64,000 nt of DNA. It comes from CBDIHH01 sp965279095. GTDB taxonomy: Bacteria > Pseudomonadota > Alphaproteobacteria > Caulobacterales > Caulobacteraceae. The notes under the pieces were generated by a model that saw nothing but the letters and a program-made list of their open reading frames with translations, was not told the origin of the DNA and did no database searches. Made by a program: the position numbers and the translations under genes. Location: contig CBDIHH010000006.1 in assembly GCA_965279095.1 (NCBI GenBank), positions 620,001 through 684,000 of the forward strand, in the 5' to 3' direction. Below are positions 51,833 through 61,011 of this stretch, one piece after another. Positions within the stretch are counted from its first letter, which is position 1. The number at the start of each line of letters is the position of its first letter.

Positions 51833-51967
51833 AAACCTCAGGGCGAGATGGGAGCGCTCGGTCCGGAGCGCGTCAAGGTTGGCCCGCAGGGCCACCGCTG
51901 CGCGGCGCGGCGCAGCCGCGACCTTGACCCGCTCCGGACCGAGCGCAAACTCGCCGGCAAGAGGTTT
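51833..51967. repeat. long palindromic element with three internal hairpins, copy 2
   Basis: Inner arms 51854-51879 and 51921-51946 (26 bp) match at 25 positions. Outward, GGCGAG pairs with CTCGCC and AAACCTC (51833-51839) with GAGGTTT (51961-51967). The 41-base loop, read on the minus strand, has the same plan as copy 1: 15-nt hairpin, then CCGCGCAGCGG, then 15-nt hairpin. Stems differ in sequence but stay paired, and the G-G mismatch near the inner end of the main stem is also kept. Confidence 0.87.
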
Positions 51968-52143
51968 TCGGTGGGGTGTGTTTGGAGGCGTGAGGACTGC
52001 GTAGGGTCGAATGCGGTCGTGGCGGTCCGCCCGGCCGGCGCGCACGGCCGCGTCCGACCCCCCGCGCCGCCGCCTCAACCCACAGGCACGACAAAGCCGC
52101 CGCCAGCCCCTATATTGAGCGCCAGACCAACTCCGGCTTGCCC

Positions 52144-53289
52144 ATGACCGCGCCTCAAGATCACCAGCACGTCCGCCCCTGGCGCGCCATCCAGCGCCGT
52201 CCGTCGCGCAAGATCCGCGTCGGCAATGTCGAGGTCGGCGGCGATGCGCCGATCACCGTCCAGTCGATGACCAACACCCTGACCTCGGACGCCGGGGCCA
52301 CCATCGACCAGATCCGCCAGCTGGAGGACGCCGGGGCCGACATCGTGCGGGTGTCGTGCCCCGACGAGGATTCCACCCGCGCGTTTCGCACCATCGCCAA
52401 GGCGGCCAAGGTCCCGCTCGTGGCGGACATCCACTTCCACTACAAACGCGGCATCGAGGCGGCGCAGGCGGGCGCGGCCTGCCTGCGCATCAATCCCGGC
52501 AACATCGGCTCGGCGGCGCGGGTGCGCGACGTGGTCCAGGCGGCGCGGGACCACGGCTGTTCCATGCGCATCGGGGTCAACGCCGGCTCGCTGGAGCGGG
52601 AGCTACTGGAGAAATACGGCGAGCCCTGCCCCGAGGCGATGGTCGAGAGCGCCCTGAACCACGCCCGCATCCTGCAGGACCACGACTTCCACGCGTTCAA
52701 GATCAGCGTGAAGGCTTCGGACGTCTTCCTCACCGTGGCCGCCTACCAGCTGCTGTCCGAGGCCATCGACTGCCCGCTGCACCTGGGCGTGACGGAGGCG
52801 GGCAGCCTGCGGGTAGGGGGCATCAAGTCGGCCATCGGCATGGGCAACCTGCTGTGGGCCGGCATCGGCGACACCATCCGCGTGTCCCTGGCCGCCGACC
52901 CGGTTGAGGAGATCAAGGCGGGATTCGACATCCTCAAGTCCCTGGGCCTGCGCCACCGCGGCGTGCAGATCATCGCCTGCCCGTCCTGCGCCCGGCAGGG
53001 GTTCAACGTGATCAAGACGGTGGAGGCCCTGGAAGAGCGCCTGGCGCACATCTCCACCTCCATGAGCCTGTCGATCATCGGCTGCGTGGTGAACGGCCCG
53101 GGCGAGGCCCTCTATACCGACATCGGCTTCACCGGCGGCGGCAAGGGCGCGGGCATGGTCTACATGGCCGGCAAGGCGCACCATAAGCTGGGCAACGACG
53201 GCATGGTTGATCACATCGTCGACCTGGTCGAGGCCAAGGCGGCCCAGCTGGAATCCGAGCGGGCGGTGGGCCTGGCCGCGGCGGAATAG
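52144..53289 (+). CDS. ispG: 4-hydroxy-3-methylbut-2-en-1-yl diphosphate synthase
   Basis: A 381-residue [4Fe-4S] enzyme of the MEP isoprenoid pathway (also called GcpE). The N-terminal TIM barrel begins SRKIRVGNVEVGGDAPITVQSMTNT, and the cluster-binding Cys residues lie in ACPSCARQGFNV (about 279 and 282) and SIIGCVVNGPGEA (about 314). I used ATG 52144; a TTG two codons earlier is the only alternative nearby. A TATATT box about 30 bp upstream is a candidate promoter element. Confidence 0.97.
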   Translation: MTAPQDHQHVRPWRAIQRRPSRKIRVGNVEVGGDAPITVQSMTNTLTSDAGATIDQIRQLEDAGADIVRVSCPDEDSTRAFRTIAKAAKVPLVADIHFHYKRGIEAAQAGAACLRINPGNIGSAARVRDVVQAARDHGCSMRIGVNAGSLERELLEKYGEPCPEAMVESALNHARILQDHDFHAFKISVKASDVFLTVAAYQLLSEAIDCPLHLGVTEAGSLRVGGIKSAIGMGNLLWAGIGDTIRVSLAADPVEEIKAGFDILKSLGLRHRGVQIIACPSCARQGFNVIKTVEALEERLAHISTSMSLSIIGCVVNGPGEALYTDIGFTGGGKGAGMVYMAGKAHHKLGNDGMVDHIVDLVEAKAAQLESERAVGLAAAE

Positions 53290-53471
53290 GGCTCCGGGCA
53301 GGGCCGGCGTCCAGCATTCGAGCGACGGTATGCTTAGCGCTCAACAATCGCGCGGACGAATTACGTGTAAATACCTATTATCGTAGTCAGGCCATGTAAT
53401 ATCCTGGCTGCTCTTATCTAGCAAATTTACCTGAAATTCAGCGCCCGAAGTCATGTTCGCCGCCGTGAAGG

Positions 53472-54596
53472 ATGACGGGCCGCGGCATGTCCTCGACGAT
53501 TGTATCGGCGCTGGCCGCCAAGGGCGATCAGCCACCATTCACCCAGCCGATCCTGAACCGCCTGCTGGATGTGCACGAGCGCTTCGCCAAATCACAGCCC
53601 GGGGGTCGACGGGCGATGATCAAGTATCTCCAGGCGCCGCGACTGGATCTCGGCGGCCGTTGTCTGGTCGACGCGGACTTCACCGGCGCCAATTTCGAGG
53701 GCGCCCGGCTGGCGCGGGCAAACTTCGAGCGCGCATCGCTTTATTGCGCCGACCTGCGCGGGGCCGACGCTCGCGGCGCCAATTTCCGGCGGGCCGACAT
53801 CCGGGGCGCGACCCTGCGGGACGCCAACCTGACGGGCGCCAACCTCGACGAGGCCGACATGCGCCGGGCGACGCTGGTGCGCGTCGATCTGGACGGGGAG
53901 TTCGCGCTGGCGTCGGCGTCCCGCCAGGGCCTGGCGGACGGGGACGGCGCCTTTTCCGTCGACCTGACCAACTGCTCCATGAAGGGCGCCAAGCTCAACA
54001 ACGCCCGGCTGAAGGGGGCCAACTTCAGCGGTGTTCTGCTCCAGGGGGCGGACCTGCAAGGCGCCGACCTGACCGGGGCGAATTTTTCCGGGGCGATCAT
54101 GGCCGACACGAACCTCGTCGGCGCCAAGGTCGATGCGGAGGCCTTCGTCCATGCCGTTCAGGATCCCAGTCCGGAGGCCCTGGACCGGGCGGCCCTCCTG
54201 GAGGCGCGGGTCAAGGACGGCTGCCTGTGGGTGACGACCAGCGGGGCGCAGGGGCGGGCCGCCATGCTCGACGGCGAGGATCTTCGCCCGCTGAAGCGCC
54301 TGTTCGCGGGACTGCCGCTCACCGCCCTGTCCGCCAGATCGGCCTGCGCCATCAGCGTGGATTTCAGCGGCGCTCAACTACAGGGCGCGCATTTCGATGA
54401 CGCCGACCTGCGCGACGCCACCTTCGCCGGGGCCGACCTGCGCGGCGCGTCCTTTCGCGGCGCCGTCCTGTGGCATGCCAACTTCGACGGCGCGGATGTC
54501 CGCCCGCTGGCCCTGGCGGGGGGCTCCACTCGCGCGCTCGATCTTCAGGGCGCGCAGTTCGTCCGGGACAGTTTCAGGACCAGCATCCGCAGCTAG
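53472..54596 (+). CDS. pentapeptide-repeat protein
   Basis: A 374-residue protein (or 369 from Met6). After a 50-residue N-terminal helix region it has long runs of A(D/N)LxX pentapeptides (about 60-140 and 165-220: ANFEGARLARANFERASL, ADLTGANFSGAIMADTNL) and a second block near the C-terminus (about 300-370). Such repeats fold as right-handed quadrilateral beta-helices. Some mimic DNA and protect gyrase, but most have no known role. It is preceded by an AT-rich 180-bp promoter region unlike the surroundings. Its stop TAG shares the bases CTAG with the convergent DUF1810 stop. Confidence 0.88.
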   Translation: MTGRGMSSTIVSALAAKGDQPPFTQPILNRLLDVHERFAKSQPGGRRAMIKYLQAPRLDLGGRCLVDADFTGANFEGARLARANFERASLYCADLRGADARGANFRRADIRGATLRDANLTGANLDEADMRRATLVRVDLDGEFALASASRQGLADGDGAFSVDLTNCSMKGAKLNNARLKGANFSGVLLQGADLQGADLTGANFSGAIMADTNLVGAKVDAEAFVHAVQDPSPEALDRAALLEARVKDGCLWVTTSGAQGRAAMLDGEDLRPLKRLFAGLPLTALSARSACAISVDFSGAQLQGAHFDDADLRDATFAGADLRGASFRGAVLWHANFDGADVRPLALAGGSTRALDLQGAQFVRDSFRTSIRS

Positions 54597-55054
54597 GCGG
54601 AAGGGACGCCGGGGCCGGACCCCGCGTCGCGGCCCAACAGGGACAGGGTGCGCGCGTCAGGCCGTCCGGCGCTCCAGCGCGTCAGGGCGTCGGCAAAGGC
54701 GTTGCCCGGGGCCGCCGCTAAGGCGAACAGGGTCATGGACGAGGAGAACTTTAGGTCGTCCGGCGCGCCGAAGAGGACGGCGAGGGACGGCGCCGGGCCG
54801 GCCATCACGGCCTCGACGGCGGCCAGCAGCCGGGGGCCGAGCACCGGATGGGCGAGGTAGGCCCGCGCCTCCTCCAGAGAGCGGAGGGCGAAGTGGCGGG
54901 CGGTGGGCGAGGATCCCAGCCCGATCAGCTGCGGGAAGACGAACCACATCCAGTGGCTGCGCTTGCGGCCCGCGCGCAGTTCCTCCAGCGGTGTCGGCCA
55001 GGTTCCTTCCTGGGCCGTGACGAAGCGCTCCAGGTCGAAGGGGTCATCGCTCAT
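54593..55054 (-). CDS. DUF1810 family protein
   Basis: A 153-residue protein. DPFDLERFVTAQEGTWPTPLEELRAGRKRSHWMWFVFPQLIGLG is the family hallmark, followed by ALRSLEEARAYLAHPVLGPRL. It is cytosolic and of unknown function. The two convergent stop codons with the pentapeptide gene overlap in a shared CTAG. The NnrU gene lies 28 bp upstream on the same strand, so they may share a transcript. Confidence 0.92.
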   Translation of the reverse strand: MSDDPFDLERFVTAQEGTWPTPLEELRAGRKRSHWMWFVFPQLIGLGSSPTARHFALRSLEEARAYLAHPVLGPRLLAAVEAVMAGPAPSLAVLFGAPDDLKFSSSMTLFALAAAPGNAFADALTRWSAGRPDARTLSLLGRDAGSGPGVPSA

Positions 55055-55082
55055 GCGGCCGCCACGGGACTGCTCAGGGGGC

Positions 55083-55652
55083 TCATCCCAGGGGCGAGAC
55101 CCCGATGAGGGGGCGATGGAGCCACAGGACGAAGGCGACCGCCAGGACCGAGCCGACGATGAAGACCAGGGCGGTGTTCACGGCCGTGGCCTCGGGGCGG
55201 GGCTGGCCCGCCGCCCGCCCGCGCAGGGACAGATAATCCAGGATCGCCCAGACCAGGAAGGCGCCGAACAGGGCCAGGGCGGCGGGCGTGGCCTTCGCCA
55301 GCAGATGGCCGAGGGCCCAGAGGCCGACGCCGAACACCATGGGGTCGCCCAGCCAGCGCTTGATGTGATTGCGTGGCCAGTAGGCGGCGACCAGGCCGAT
55401 GAACCCCAGCCAGGTCAGGCCGAGGGTCAGCTGCCTGAGCGCCGGCGGCAGGTCGTAGACCGGGGCGCCGCCCCGGGCCCGGCCGTAGCCGTAGATGATC
55501 AGGGCGAAGCCTGCCAGCGACGCCAGGCTGTAGAGGCCCTTCCACGCTCCGGCGCCCCGGCGCCGGATCACGCCCTCGCGCCAGCCCGGCGCGACGATCC
55601 GGGTCGCGTGGGCGCCCAGGAACAGGGCCAGTCCCGCCAACAGCCACGCCAT
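55083..55652 (-). CDS. NnrU family membrane protein
   Basis: A 189-residue protein with about six hydrophobic helices. FLGAHATRIVAPGWREGVIRRRGAGAWKGLYSLASLAGFALIIYGY and AAYWPRNHIKRWLGDPMVFGVGLWALGHLL are the NnrU signatures. The family was named from nitric-oxide-reductase loci and is related to isoprenoid-modifying membrane proteins, but most members have no known role. It is followed by the DUF1810 gene. Confidence 0.9.
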   Translation of the reverse strand: MAWLLAGLALFLGAHATRIVAPGWREGVIRRRGAGAWKGLYSLASLAGFALIIYGYGRARGGAPVYDLPPALRQLTLGLTWLGFIGLVAAYWPRNHIKRWLGDPMVFGVGLWALGHLLAKATPAALALFGAFLVWAILDYLSLRGRAAGQPRPEATAVNTALVFIVGSVLAVAFVLWLHRPLIGVSPLG

Positions 55653-55739
55653 GTCCGCGATCTCCCCCCGATCGGTCCCCGACGGGGACTATCCTCCCGC
55701 CGGTCCATCCGGTCCAGGGAAAGGGGCGGACGGTCCCCG

Positions 55740-56258
55740 TCAGTCGACGGCGGTGGGGTGGCCCAGGTGCATGAGGAAGTCCGGCTTGCCCACCGCCACG
55801 CCCTGGGCGCGCAGGATCGCGTAGGCGGTGGTGATGTGGAAGAAGAAGTTGGGCAGGGCGAACTTGGTCAGGTAGTCGCCGCCGGTGAAGCGGTAGCCGG
55901 ATCCGTTGCCGAACTTGAGCACCACCTCGCGCTCGGCCGCCCCGTCCAGGGCCGAGGGCGGCACGCCCTCGATGAAGGCGACGGTGCGGCGGCAGCGGTC
56001 CTGCAGGTCGGCGAAGCTGGCCTCGGTGTCCGGCATGGCGGGCGCTTCGATCCCCGCCAGGCGGCCGATGGCGTTCTTGGCGCTGTCCGACGCCATCTGG
56101 AACTGGGCGGGGAGGGGGCGCATGTCCGGCGCCAGCCGCGCCTCCATCAGCGTCGCCTCGTCCTTGCCCTCGGCCAGGGCCTTGTCGAGCCAGGTCGAGG
56201 CGTTGGTCATCGCCCGGGCGAACACGGGAACGGACGTCTGATAGAGGGTGAAGGTCAT
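55740..56258 (-). CDS. DUF1993 family protein
   Basis: A 172-residue cytosolic protein of DUF1993, distantly related to DinB-like four-helix bundles. The start MTFTLYQTSVPVFARAMTNASTWLDKA and the end ALPNFFFHITTAYAILRAQGVAVGKPDFL fit the family. The function is unknown. It lies 87 bp upstream of NnrU on the same strand and is divergent from the hydrolase gene. Confidence 0.9.
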   Translation of the reverse strand: MTFTLYQTSVPVFARAMTNASTWLDKALAEGKDEATLMEARLAPDMRPLPAQFQMASDSAKNAIGRLAGIEAPAMPDTEASFADLQDRCRRTVAFIEGVPPSALDGAAEREVVLKFGNGSGYRFTGGDYLTKFALPNFFFHITTAYAILRAQGVAVGKPDFLMHLGHPTAVD

Positions 56259-56372
56259 GGCGCAGGTCTCCGTCTGGCGGTCCTTCAGCTATGGCGAAGC
56301 TCGGCGGCCCAGGCAATGACTTGGCGGGCGCCGGACCGTCGGCCTAGGGTGGCGGCGCGCCGGAGACCATGG

Positions 56373-57347
56373 ATGATCAGACGAACCGCCCTCTTGGGCC
56401 TTGCCGCCGCCGGCCTTGGCTCCGCCGCCCGGGCCGCGCCCCCGCCGGCGCCCGGACAGCTAACCCTGGCCCAGCTGCGGGCGAAATACGCCCAGCCGGG
56501 GTCGAAATACATGTCCGTCGAGGGCATCGAGGTCCACTACATGGACGAAGGGTCAGGGCCGGCGATCCTGATGCTGCACGGCTCCTTCTCCAGCCTGCGG
56601 ACCTATGATCGGGTCGCCGCCGCCCTGAAGGACCGCTACCGGGTGATCCGCTACGACATGCCGCCGTCCGGCCTGTCGGGATCGGTGCCCGATTCCGCCC
56701 TCGCCACCCTGGCCCCCGAGGCCCTGCCGGAGATCGTGCTGGACCGGCTGGGGGTGAAGACGGCCACCGTGGCCGGCGTGTCCAGCGGCGGCGCCACCGC
56801 CTTCGTGTTCGCGTCGCGACGGCCCGACATGGTCGAGCGGCTGATCCTGGCCAACACCCCGGCCGACCCGCCGATCAACTCCCGGGCCAAGACCAGCCAG
56901 GCGCTGGGCGCCCAGGTGGCCGCCGACAAGGGGCCGTTCAAGTCGCGCGCCTACTGGGACGCCTTCTTCGACTTCTATTCGGGCGAGCCCGAGCGGGCCA
57001 CGCGGGCCCTGCGCGACGAATATTTCGACATGAACCGGCGCGCCCACGACAACCGCAACGAGATGTGGGTGCGCACCACCAACACGCCGATGATCCTGGC
57101 GGCCGCCGCCAAGGTGACCTGCCCGGCCCTGCTGCTATGGGGCGGCCGCGACGCCTTCCTGACCCCCGCCACCGCCGACGTCCTGGCCCGCTACCTGAAG
57201 AACGCCGAGGTCTCCAAGGTGATCATGCCGGACGTGGGCCACTATCCGCCGCTGGAGGCGCCGGAGCGCTTCGCCCAGCTCACGGCCGCCTATATCGAGG
57301 CGGTCTCCCCGTTCCGCCCCAAGGCCGTCGCCCCGGCCGAGCGCTAG
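56373..57347 (+). CDS. exported alpha/beta hydrolase
   Basis: A 324-residue protein with a twin-arginine-like leader (MIRRTALLGLAAAGLGSAARA) and an alpha/beta-hydrolase fold. The motifs are ILMLHGSFSSLRTY, the elbow GVSSGGA (Ser137), the acid in WGGRDAFLTP and His in VGHYPPLE, so the triad is complete. I chose ATG 56373 at the leader start. It is a different subgroup from the exported hydrolases at 23.8 and 28.1 kb. Substrate unknown. The DsbA-like gene follows 70 bp later. Confidence 0.87.
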   Translation: MIRRTALLGLAAAGLGSAARAAPPPAPGQLTLAQLRAKYAQPGSKYMSVEGIEVHYMDEGSGPAILMLHGSFSSLRTYDRVAAALKDRYRVIRYDMPPSGLSGSVPDSALATLAPEALPEIVLDRLGVKTATVAGVSSGGATAFVFASRRPDMVERLILANTPADPPINSRAKTSQALGAQVAADKGPFKSRAYWDAFFDFYSGEPERATRALRDEYFDMNRRAHDNRNEMWVRTTNTPMILAAAAKVTCPALLLWGGRDAFLTPATADVLARYLKNAEVSKVIMPDVGHYPPLEAPERFAQLTAAYIEAVSPFRPKAVAPAER

Positions 57348-57417
57348 GACCGCGAGGGCCGGCGTTTGACCGGTCCGCCGCGCCCCCTATATCCCAGCCT
57401 TCAACCGGAGAGGCCCG

Positions 57418-58065
57418 ATGACCAAGACCCTGCAGATCGACTTCGTCTCGGACGTCGCCTGCCCCTGGTGCGCCGTGGGGCTGGCCTCGCTGCAGGAGGC
57501 CTTGAAGCGCACCGCCGGCGAGGTCGAGGCCGACCTGCGCTTCCAGCCGTTCGAGCTGAATCCCGACATGAGGCCGGAGGGCGAGAACCTGGCCGAGCTG
57601 ATGGCGCAGCGGCGGGGCACGACGCCGGAGCAGGCGACCGCCAACCGCGCCGCCATCCGCGCCCGCGCCGCCGAGGTCGGGTTTGAGATGAACACCGACG
57701 AGACCCACCGCATCTACAACACCTTCGACGCCCACCGCCTGTTGCATTGGGCAGGGCTTGAGGGGCGCCAGGCCGAACTGAAGCGGGCCCTGCTGGAGGC
57801 CTATTTCACCCGCCGGCTCAATCCCAGCGACCCCGAGGTGCTGGCGGGCGCCGCCGAGGCGGCGGGGCTGGACGGGGCGGCGGCGCGCGAGGTGCTGGCC
57901 TCGGGCCGTTTCGCCGCGGAGGTGCGCGAGGCCGAGGAGTTGTGGCGGTCGCGGGGCATCTCGTCGGTGCCCTCGATCATCATCAACGAGAAATACCTGA
58001 TCTCGGGCGGGCAGCCGGCGGCGGTGTTCGAGGACGCCCTGCGCAGGATCGCCGCGGAGGCCTGA
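57418..58065 (+). CDS. DsbA-family oxidoreductase (FrnE-like)
   Basis: A 215-residue thioredoxin-fold protein with an inserted helical domain. The active site is DVACPWCAVGLASL (CPWC near the N-terminus), and SSVPSIIINEKYLISGGQPAAVFEDAL carries the cis-Pro. There is no signal peptide, so it acts in the cytosol, as FrnE-like and 2-hydroxychromene-2-carboxylate-isomerase-like relatives do. It may be a disulfide isomerase linked to oxidative stress. Confidence 0.92.
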   Translation: MTKTLQIDFVSDVACPWCAVGLASLQEALKRTAGEVEADLRFQPFELNPDMRPEGENLAELMAQRRGTTPEQATANRAAIRARAAEVGFEMNTDETHRIYNTFDAHRLLHWAGLEGRQAELKRALLEAYFTRRLNPSDPEVLAGAAEAAGLDGAAAREVLASGRFAAEVREAEELWRSRGISSVPSIIINEKYLISGGQPAAVFEDALRRIAAEA

Positions 58066-58122
58066 GGCAGCCCCGCTAGCCCAGTCTGCTTCAGACAGAA
58101 TCGCTCAACCCCACCCCGATCT

Positions 58123-58140
58123 TCCCGGCGAATGCCGGGA
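58123..58140. terminator. hairpin between convergent genes
   Basis: TCCCGGC and GCCGGGA form a perfect 7-bp stem around GAAT, in the 215-bp gap between the DsbA-like gene and the convergent hypothetical gene. This looks like the common Caulobacterales intergenic hairpin; no T-run is present. Confidence 0.4.
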
Positions 58141-58280
58141 TCCAGATTCTAAAGTGCGGACGTCGAGCCATATGATCTGGGCCCCGGCGGCCTGGCCTGA
58201 GCGACGCCGCAGGCGGCGTCGAAGGGCGCCGGGGTGATCGGGAATTGAATCGGTTTGGTTCCGACTCAAGGCAGCCTGCT

Positions 58281-58901
58281 CTAGGCCAGCCGGGCGTAGG
58301 CGGCGATGGCGGCGGCCACCTCCGGACGGGGCGGCTGGGCCGGGGGCGGCGGCGGGGGTCTGGCGCCCGCTTCGGCGGAGGGCTCAGCGGCGCCGGCGAG
58401 CCGGGACTGGGCCTCCGGCGACAGGGTGACGGTGTCGGGCCGGGCGCCCAGCGCGGGAGTCCGCGCCGCATCGAGGTCCTGCTTCAGTCGGGCGCGGTAG
58501 TCCTGGGGCGAGGCGTAGGGGGTCCCGGTCGAGGCGTCGGTGTGGAGGCCGGCGATGATCGCCTGATCGGTATCCGACAAGGCCTCGAAGGCCTTCAGCG
58601 TTCGGTCCTGGGCGGCGTCGGGCGCCGGATCGCCGCCCGGCCAGGCGGCGCGGGTGTAGGCGTTCAGCACCGCATGGACCTTCTGGCCGAACGGGGAGTC
58701 GGTCAGCACACCAGCCAGGGCGACCCGCTCGGCATGGGGCGCGACACGCCAGCGGCTCGCCACCGCCTGGTAGGCGTCCAGCTGGCGGGCGGGATCCGCC
58801 GCGGGGTCGTACAGGGTCGCCGCCTCGGCCGCCAGGTCGGGCGACTTGCCATAGACGGAGCCGGCCCCTGCCGACTGGGCGACGATGTTGGATAGATGCA
58901 T
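58281..58901 (-). CDS. hypothetical protein (206 aa)
   Basis: A 206-residue protein without a signal peptide. The start MHLSNIVAQSAGAGSVYGKS and the middle (SDTDQAIIAGLHTDASTGTPYASPQDYRARLKQDLDAA) look like an ordinary soluble protein; the end has a Pro-rich stretch and TLSPEAQSRLAG, a motif also seen in flagellar or secreted-substrate-like proteins. I do not recognise a family. It stands alone, convergent with the DsbA-like gene. Confidence 0.65.
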   Translation of the reverse strand: MHLSNIVAQSAGAGSVYGKSPDLAAEAATLYDPAADPARQLDAYQAVASRWRVAPHAERVALAGVLTDSPFGQKVHAVLNAYTRAAWPGGDPAPDAAQDRTLKAFEALSDTDQAIIAGLHTDASTGTPYASPQDYRARLKQDLDAARTPALGARPDTVTLSPEAQSRLAGAAEPSAEAGARPPPPPPAQPPRPEVAAAIAAYARLA

Positions 58902-59006
58902 CTTGCCTCCCCACGCCGACGATAGCCGGGCACGCTGAATCCAATGTAAAGGCCGCGCCGCGACGCAGCAAAAAGCTTGGCCGTAGAGGGGCGGCCGCCG
59001 CCGGGG

Positions 59007-60383
59007 TCACCGCGGGGTCAGGCGGAACCAGGGCTCGATGGTCGGGGTGGTGGACACGGCGCCCCGCGGCAGCAGGGGGCGATCGTCGTCCAGGGCGATC
59101 TCATAGCCTCGGATCAGGCGGGCCAGGACCAGGCTCATCTCGGTCATGGCGAAGATGGCCCCGATGCAGATGCGGGGGCCGGCGCCGAAGGGCAGATAGG
59201 CGCCCTGGGTGAGGTAGGCCTGGGCCTTGCCGGCGAAGCGGTCCGGAACGAAGGCCTCCGGCCGGTCCCACAGGCGCTTGTGGCGGTGCAGGACCCAGGG
59301 ACTGATGATGATCACGTCCCCGGCCGCCACCGGGTGGCCGAGGATGCGGTCGGGACCGACGGCCACGCGCGGGATGGCGGGGACCGGGGGGTAGAGGCGC
59401 ATGGCCTCGTAGATCGCCTGGCGCAGGCGCGGCCAGCGCTGCAGCCAGGCCAGGTCCATGGCGTCATGGGGCGGGGCGGCGTCGACCTCAGCGCGGATGC
59501 GGGCCTGCTCCTCGGGATCGCGCGCCAGCAGATAGGCGGTCCAGAACAGACCGCGCGAGGTGGTCTCGAAGCCCGCCGCCAGAAGGGTCGAGGACTGGTC
59601 GCGGACCTCGGCGTCGCCGAGGCCGGCGCCGGTGTCCGGATCGCGGGCCGCCAGCAGCAGGTCGAGCAGGTCGCGGGCGCCGCCCGGCGGCGCGCCAGCC
59701 TGCCGCCGCTCGGCGACGATGGCGTCGACCTCCCGCATCCAGCGGCGCTTGAAGCGGGCGCGCGGGCCGGCGAACAGGGGGAAGGCGTGCTCGTCGCGGG
59801 CCAGGGAGTCCAGCAGCCCGGGGCGGCCGGGGCCGTCGCCGAACTCGCGGGCCAGGGCCGCGAGCCGCGCGCCGTGACCGCCGATAGGCATGGAGAACAG
59901 CGAGCGGCAGGCGGCGTCCAGGGCCGTCTCCTGCATCCCCTGGGCCAGGTTGACCCGCCGGCCATCGCCGATGCCCGTCTCCAGGCCCTGCGCGGCGGCG
60001 GTGAAGTGGGGCAGGAGGGCGGCCACATGGGCCGGGGTGAAGGCCGGCGCCAACATGCGCCGCTGGCGCCGCCAGGCCTCGCCCTCCGAGAGCAAGACCC
60101 CGTCGCCGGCCACCGGCCGCAGCAGCCGCTGGGAGATGACCGTCTTGGCGTAGTTGAGGGCGTTGACCTGGAGCACCTGGCGCACCGAGGCGGGGTCGTT
60201 GACCAGGTAGGTCATCACCCCGAAGGTGCGGCGGCCGGTGATCGGCTCCTCATAGGCCCGCTCAGGCCACACCTCCAGGATGTTGCGCCTCAGGGTGCGC
60301 ATCACCGTCCAGGTTCCCAGGGGCCGCAGGGGCGGCCGGGGCGCGGGCGGAACCAGCGGGAGGGGGAGGGCGGCGGCGGTCAT
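59007..60383 (-). CDS. cytochrome P450
   Basis: A 458-residue soluble P450. Residues visible include the I-helix AAGFETTSRGLFW, the ExxR motif YEAMRLYPPVP, a PERF-like VPDRFAGKA, and the heme loop LPFGAGPRICIGAIFAM with the ligand Cys near 405. The sequence is closer to fatty-acid/alkane-type bacterial P450s (CYP102/CYP116-like heme loop) than to CamC, but the substrate cannot be told. ATG 60383 is the better start; the frame runs to 60443. A redox partner could be the reductase at 20,296, though it is far away. Confidence 0.92.
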   Translation of the reverse strand: MTAAALPLPLVPPAPRPPLRPLGTWTVMRTLRRNILEVWPERAYEEPITGRRTFGVMTYLVNDPASVRQVLQVNALNYAKTVISQRLLRPVAGDGVLLSEGEAWRRQRRMLAPAFTPAHVAALLPHFTAAAQGLETGIGDGRRVNLAQGMQETALDAACRSLFSMPIGGHGARLAALAREFGDGPGRPGLLDSLARDEHAFPLFAGPRARFKRRWMREVDAIVAERRQAGAPPGGARDLLDLLLAARDPDTGAGLGDAEVRDQSSTLLAAGFETTSRGLFWTAYLLARDPEEQARIRAEVDAAPPHDAMDLAWLQRWPRLRQAIYEAMRLYPPVPAIPRVAVGPDRILGHPVAAGDVIIISPWVLHRHKRLWDRPEAFVPDRFAGKAQAYLTQGAYLPFGAGPRICIGAIFAMTEMSLVLARLIRGYEIALDDDRPLLPRGAVSTTPTIEPWFRLTPR

Positions 60384-60489
60384 GGGCGCATCCTGGCGGG
60401 CGGTTGCGGCGATGGCGTGGCGGTCTTGTCGAAAAAGCCCCAAAGCGACTAACTGGCCTGAGTTTCACCCGAAATCAGCAGCCTGGGCC

Positions 60490-60927
60490 ATGGCCGATCC
60501 CGTCGAAGTCTACAACTGGCGCCGCCTGGATACGAGGCTGACCACCTCGGGCCAGCCGACCGAGGCGCAACTGGCGCAGATCAGGGCATTGGGCGTCACC
60601 TGTGTCGTCAATCTGGGATTGCACAGCCACGAGAAGGCGCTTGCCGACGAGGCGGCGACCGTGGCTGGCCTCGGCATGGCCTATGTTCACCAGCCCGTGG
60701 ACTTCAGCCGCCCCACCGCCGCCGACCTCGCCCGCTTCTGCGACCTGATGGATGAGCGCAGGCATGAGGTGCTGCATGTCCATTGCATCGCCAACTTCCG
60801 GGTCTCGGCCTTCCTCTACCGGTATCGCGTGGACCGGTTGGGCTGGACTCCGGCAGACGCCCGCGCCGACCTCGACGCCATCTGGGAGCCGCAGGGACCG
60901 TGGGCGGAGATCGTCCAGGCGCCCTAG
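60490..60927 (+). CDS. protein tyrosine phosphatase-like protein with shortened P-loop
   Basis: A 145-residue protein of the bacterial tyrosine-phosphatase/beta-lactamase-hydrolase-like family. NWRRLDTRLTTSGQPTEAQLAQIRALGVTCVVNLGL is the family start. The active-site loop reads HVHCIANFRVSAF, with Cys99 and Arg104, that is C-x4-R instead of the usual C-x5-R. I recall similar CxANxR loops in relatives, so it may be a subfamily feature. It starts with ATG 60490; a putative phosphatase or metabolic role remains open. The prfA gene follows. Confidence 0.8.
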   Translation: MADPVEVYNWRRLDTRLTTSGQPTEAQLAQIRALGVTCVVNLGLHSHEKALADEAATVAGLGMAYVHQPVDFSRPTAADLARFCDLMDERRHEVLHVHCIANFRVSAFLYRYRVDRLGWTPADARADLDAIWEPQGPWAEIVQAP

Positions 60928-61011
60928 CCGACCGGCGAGGTCGCGACGATCAGGTGACAGGACCCGGTCTTGGCGCTAAGTGCGGCGCTGCCCTTCTTGC
61001 CCCGGACTGCC

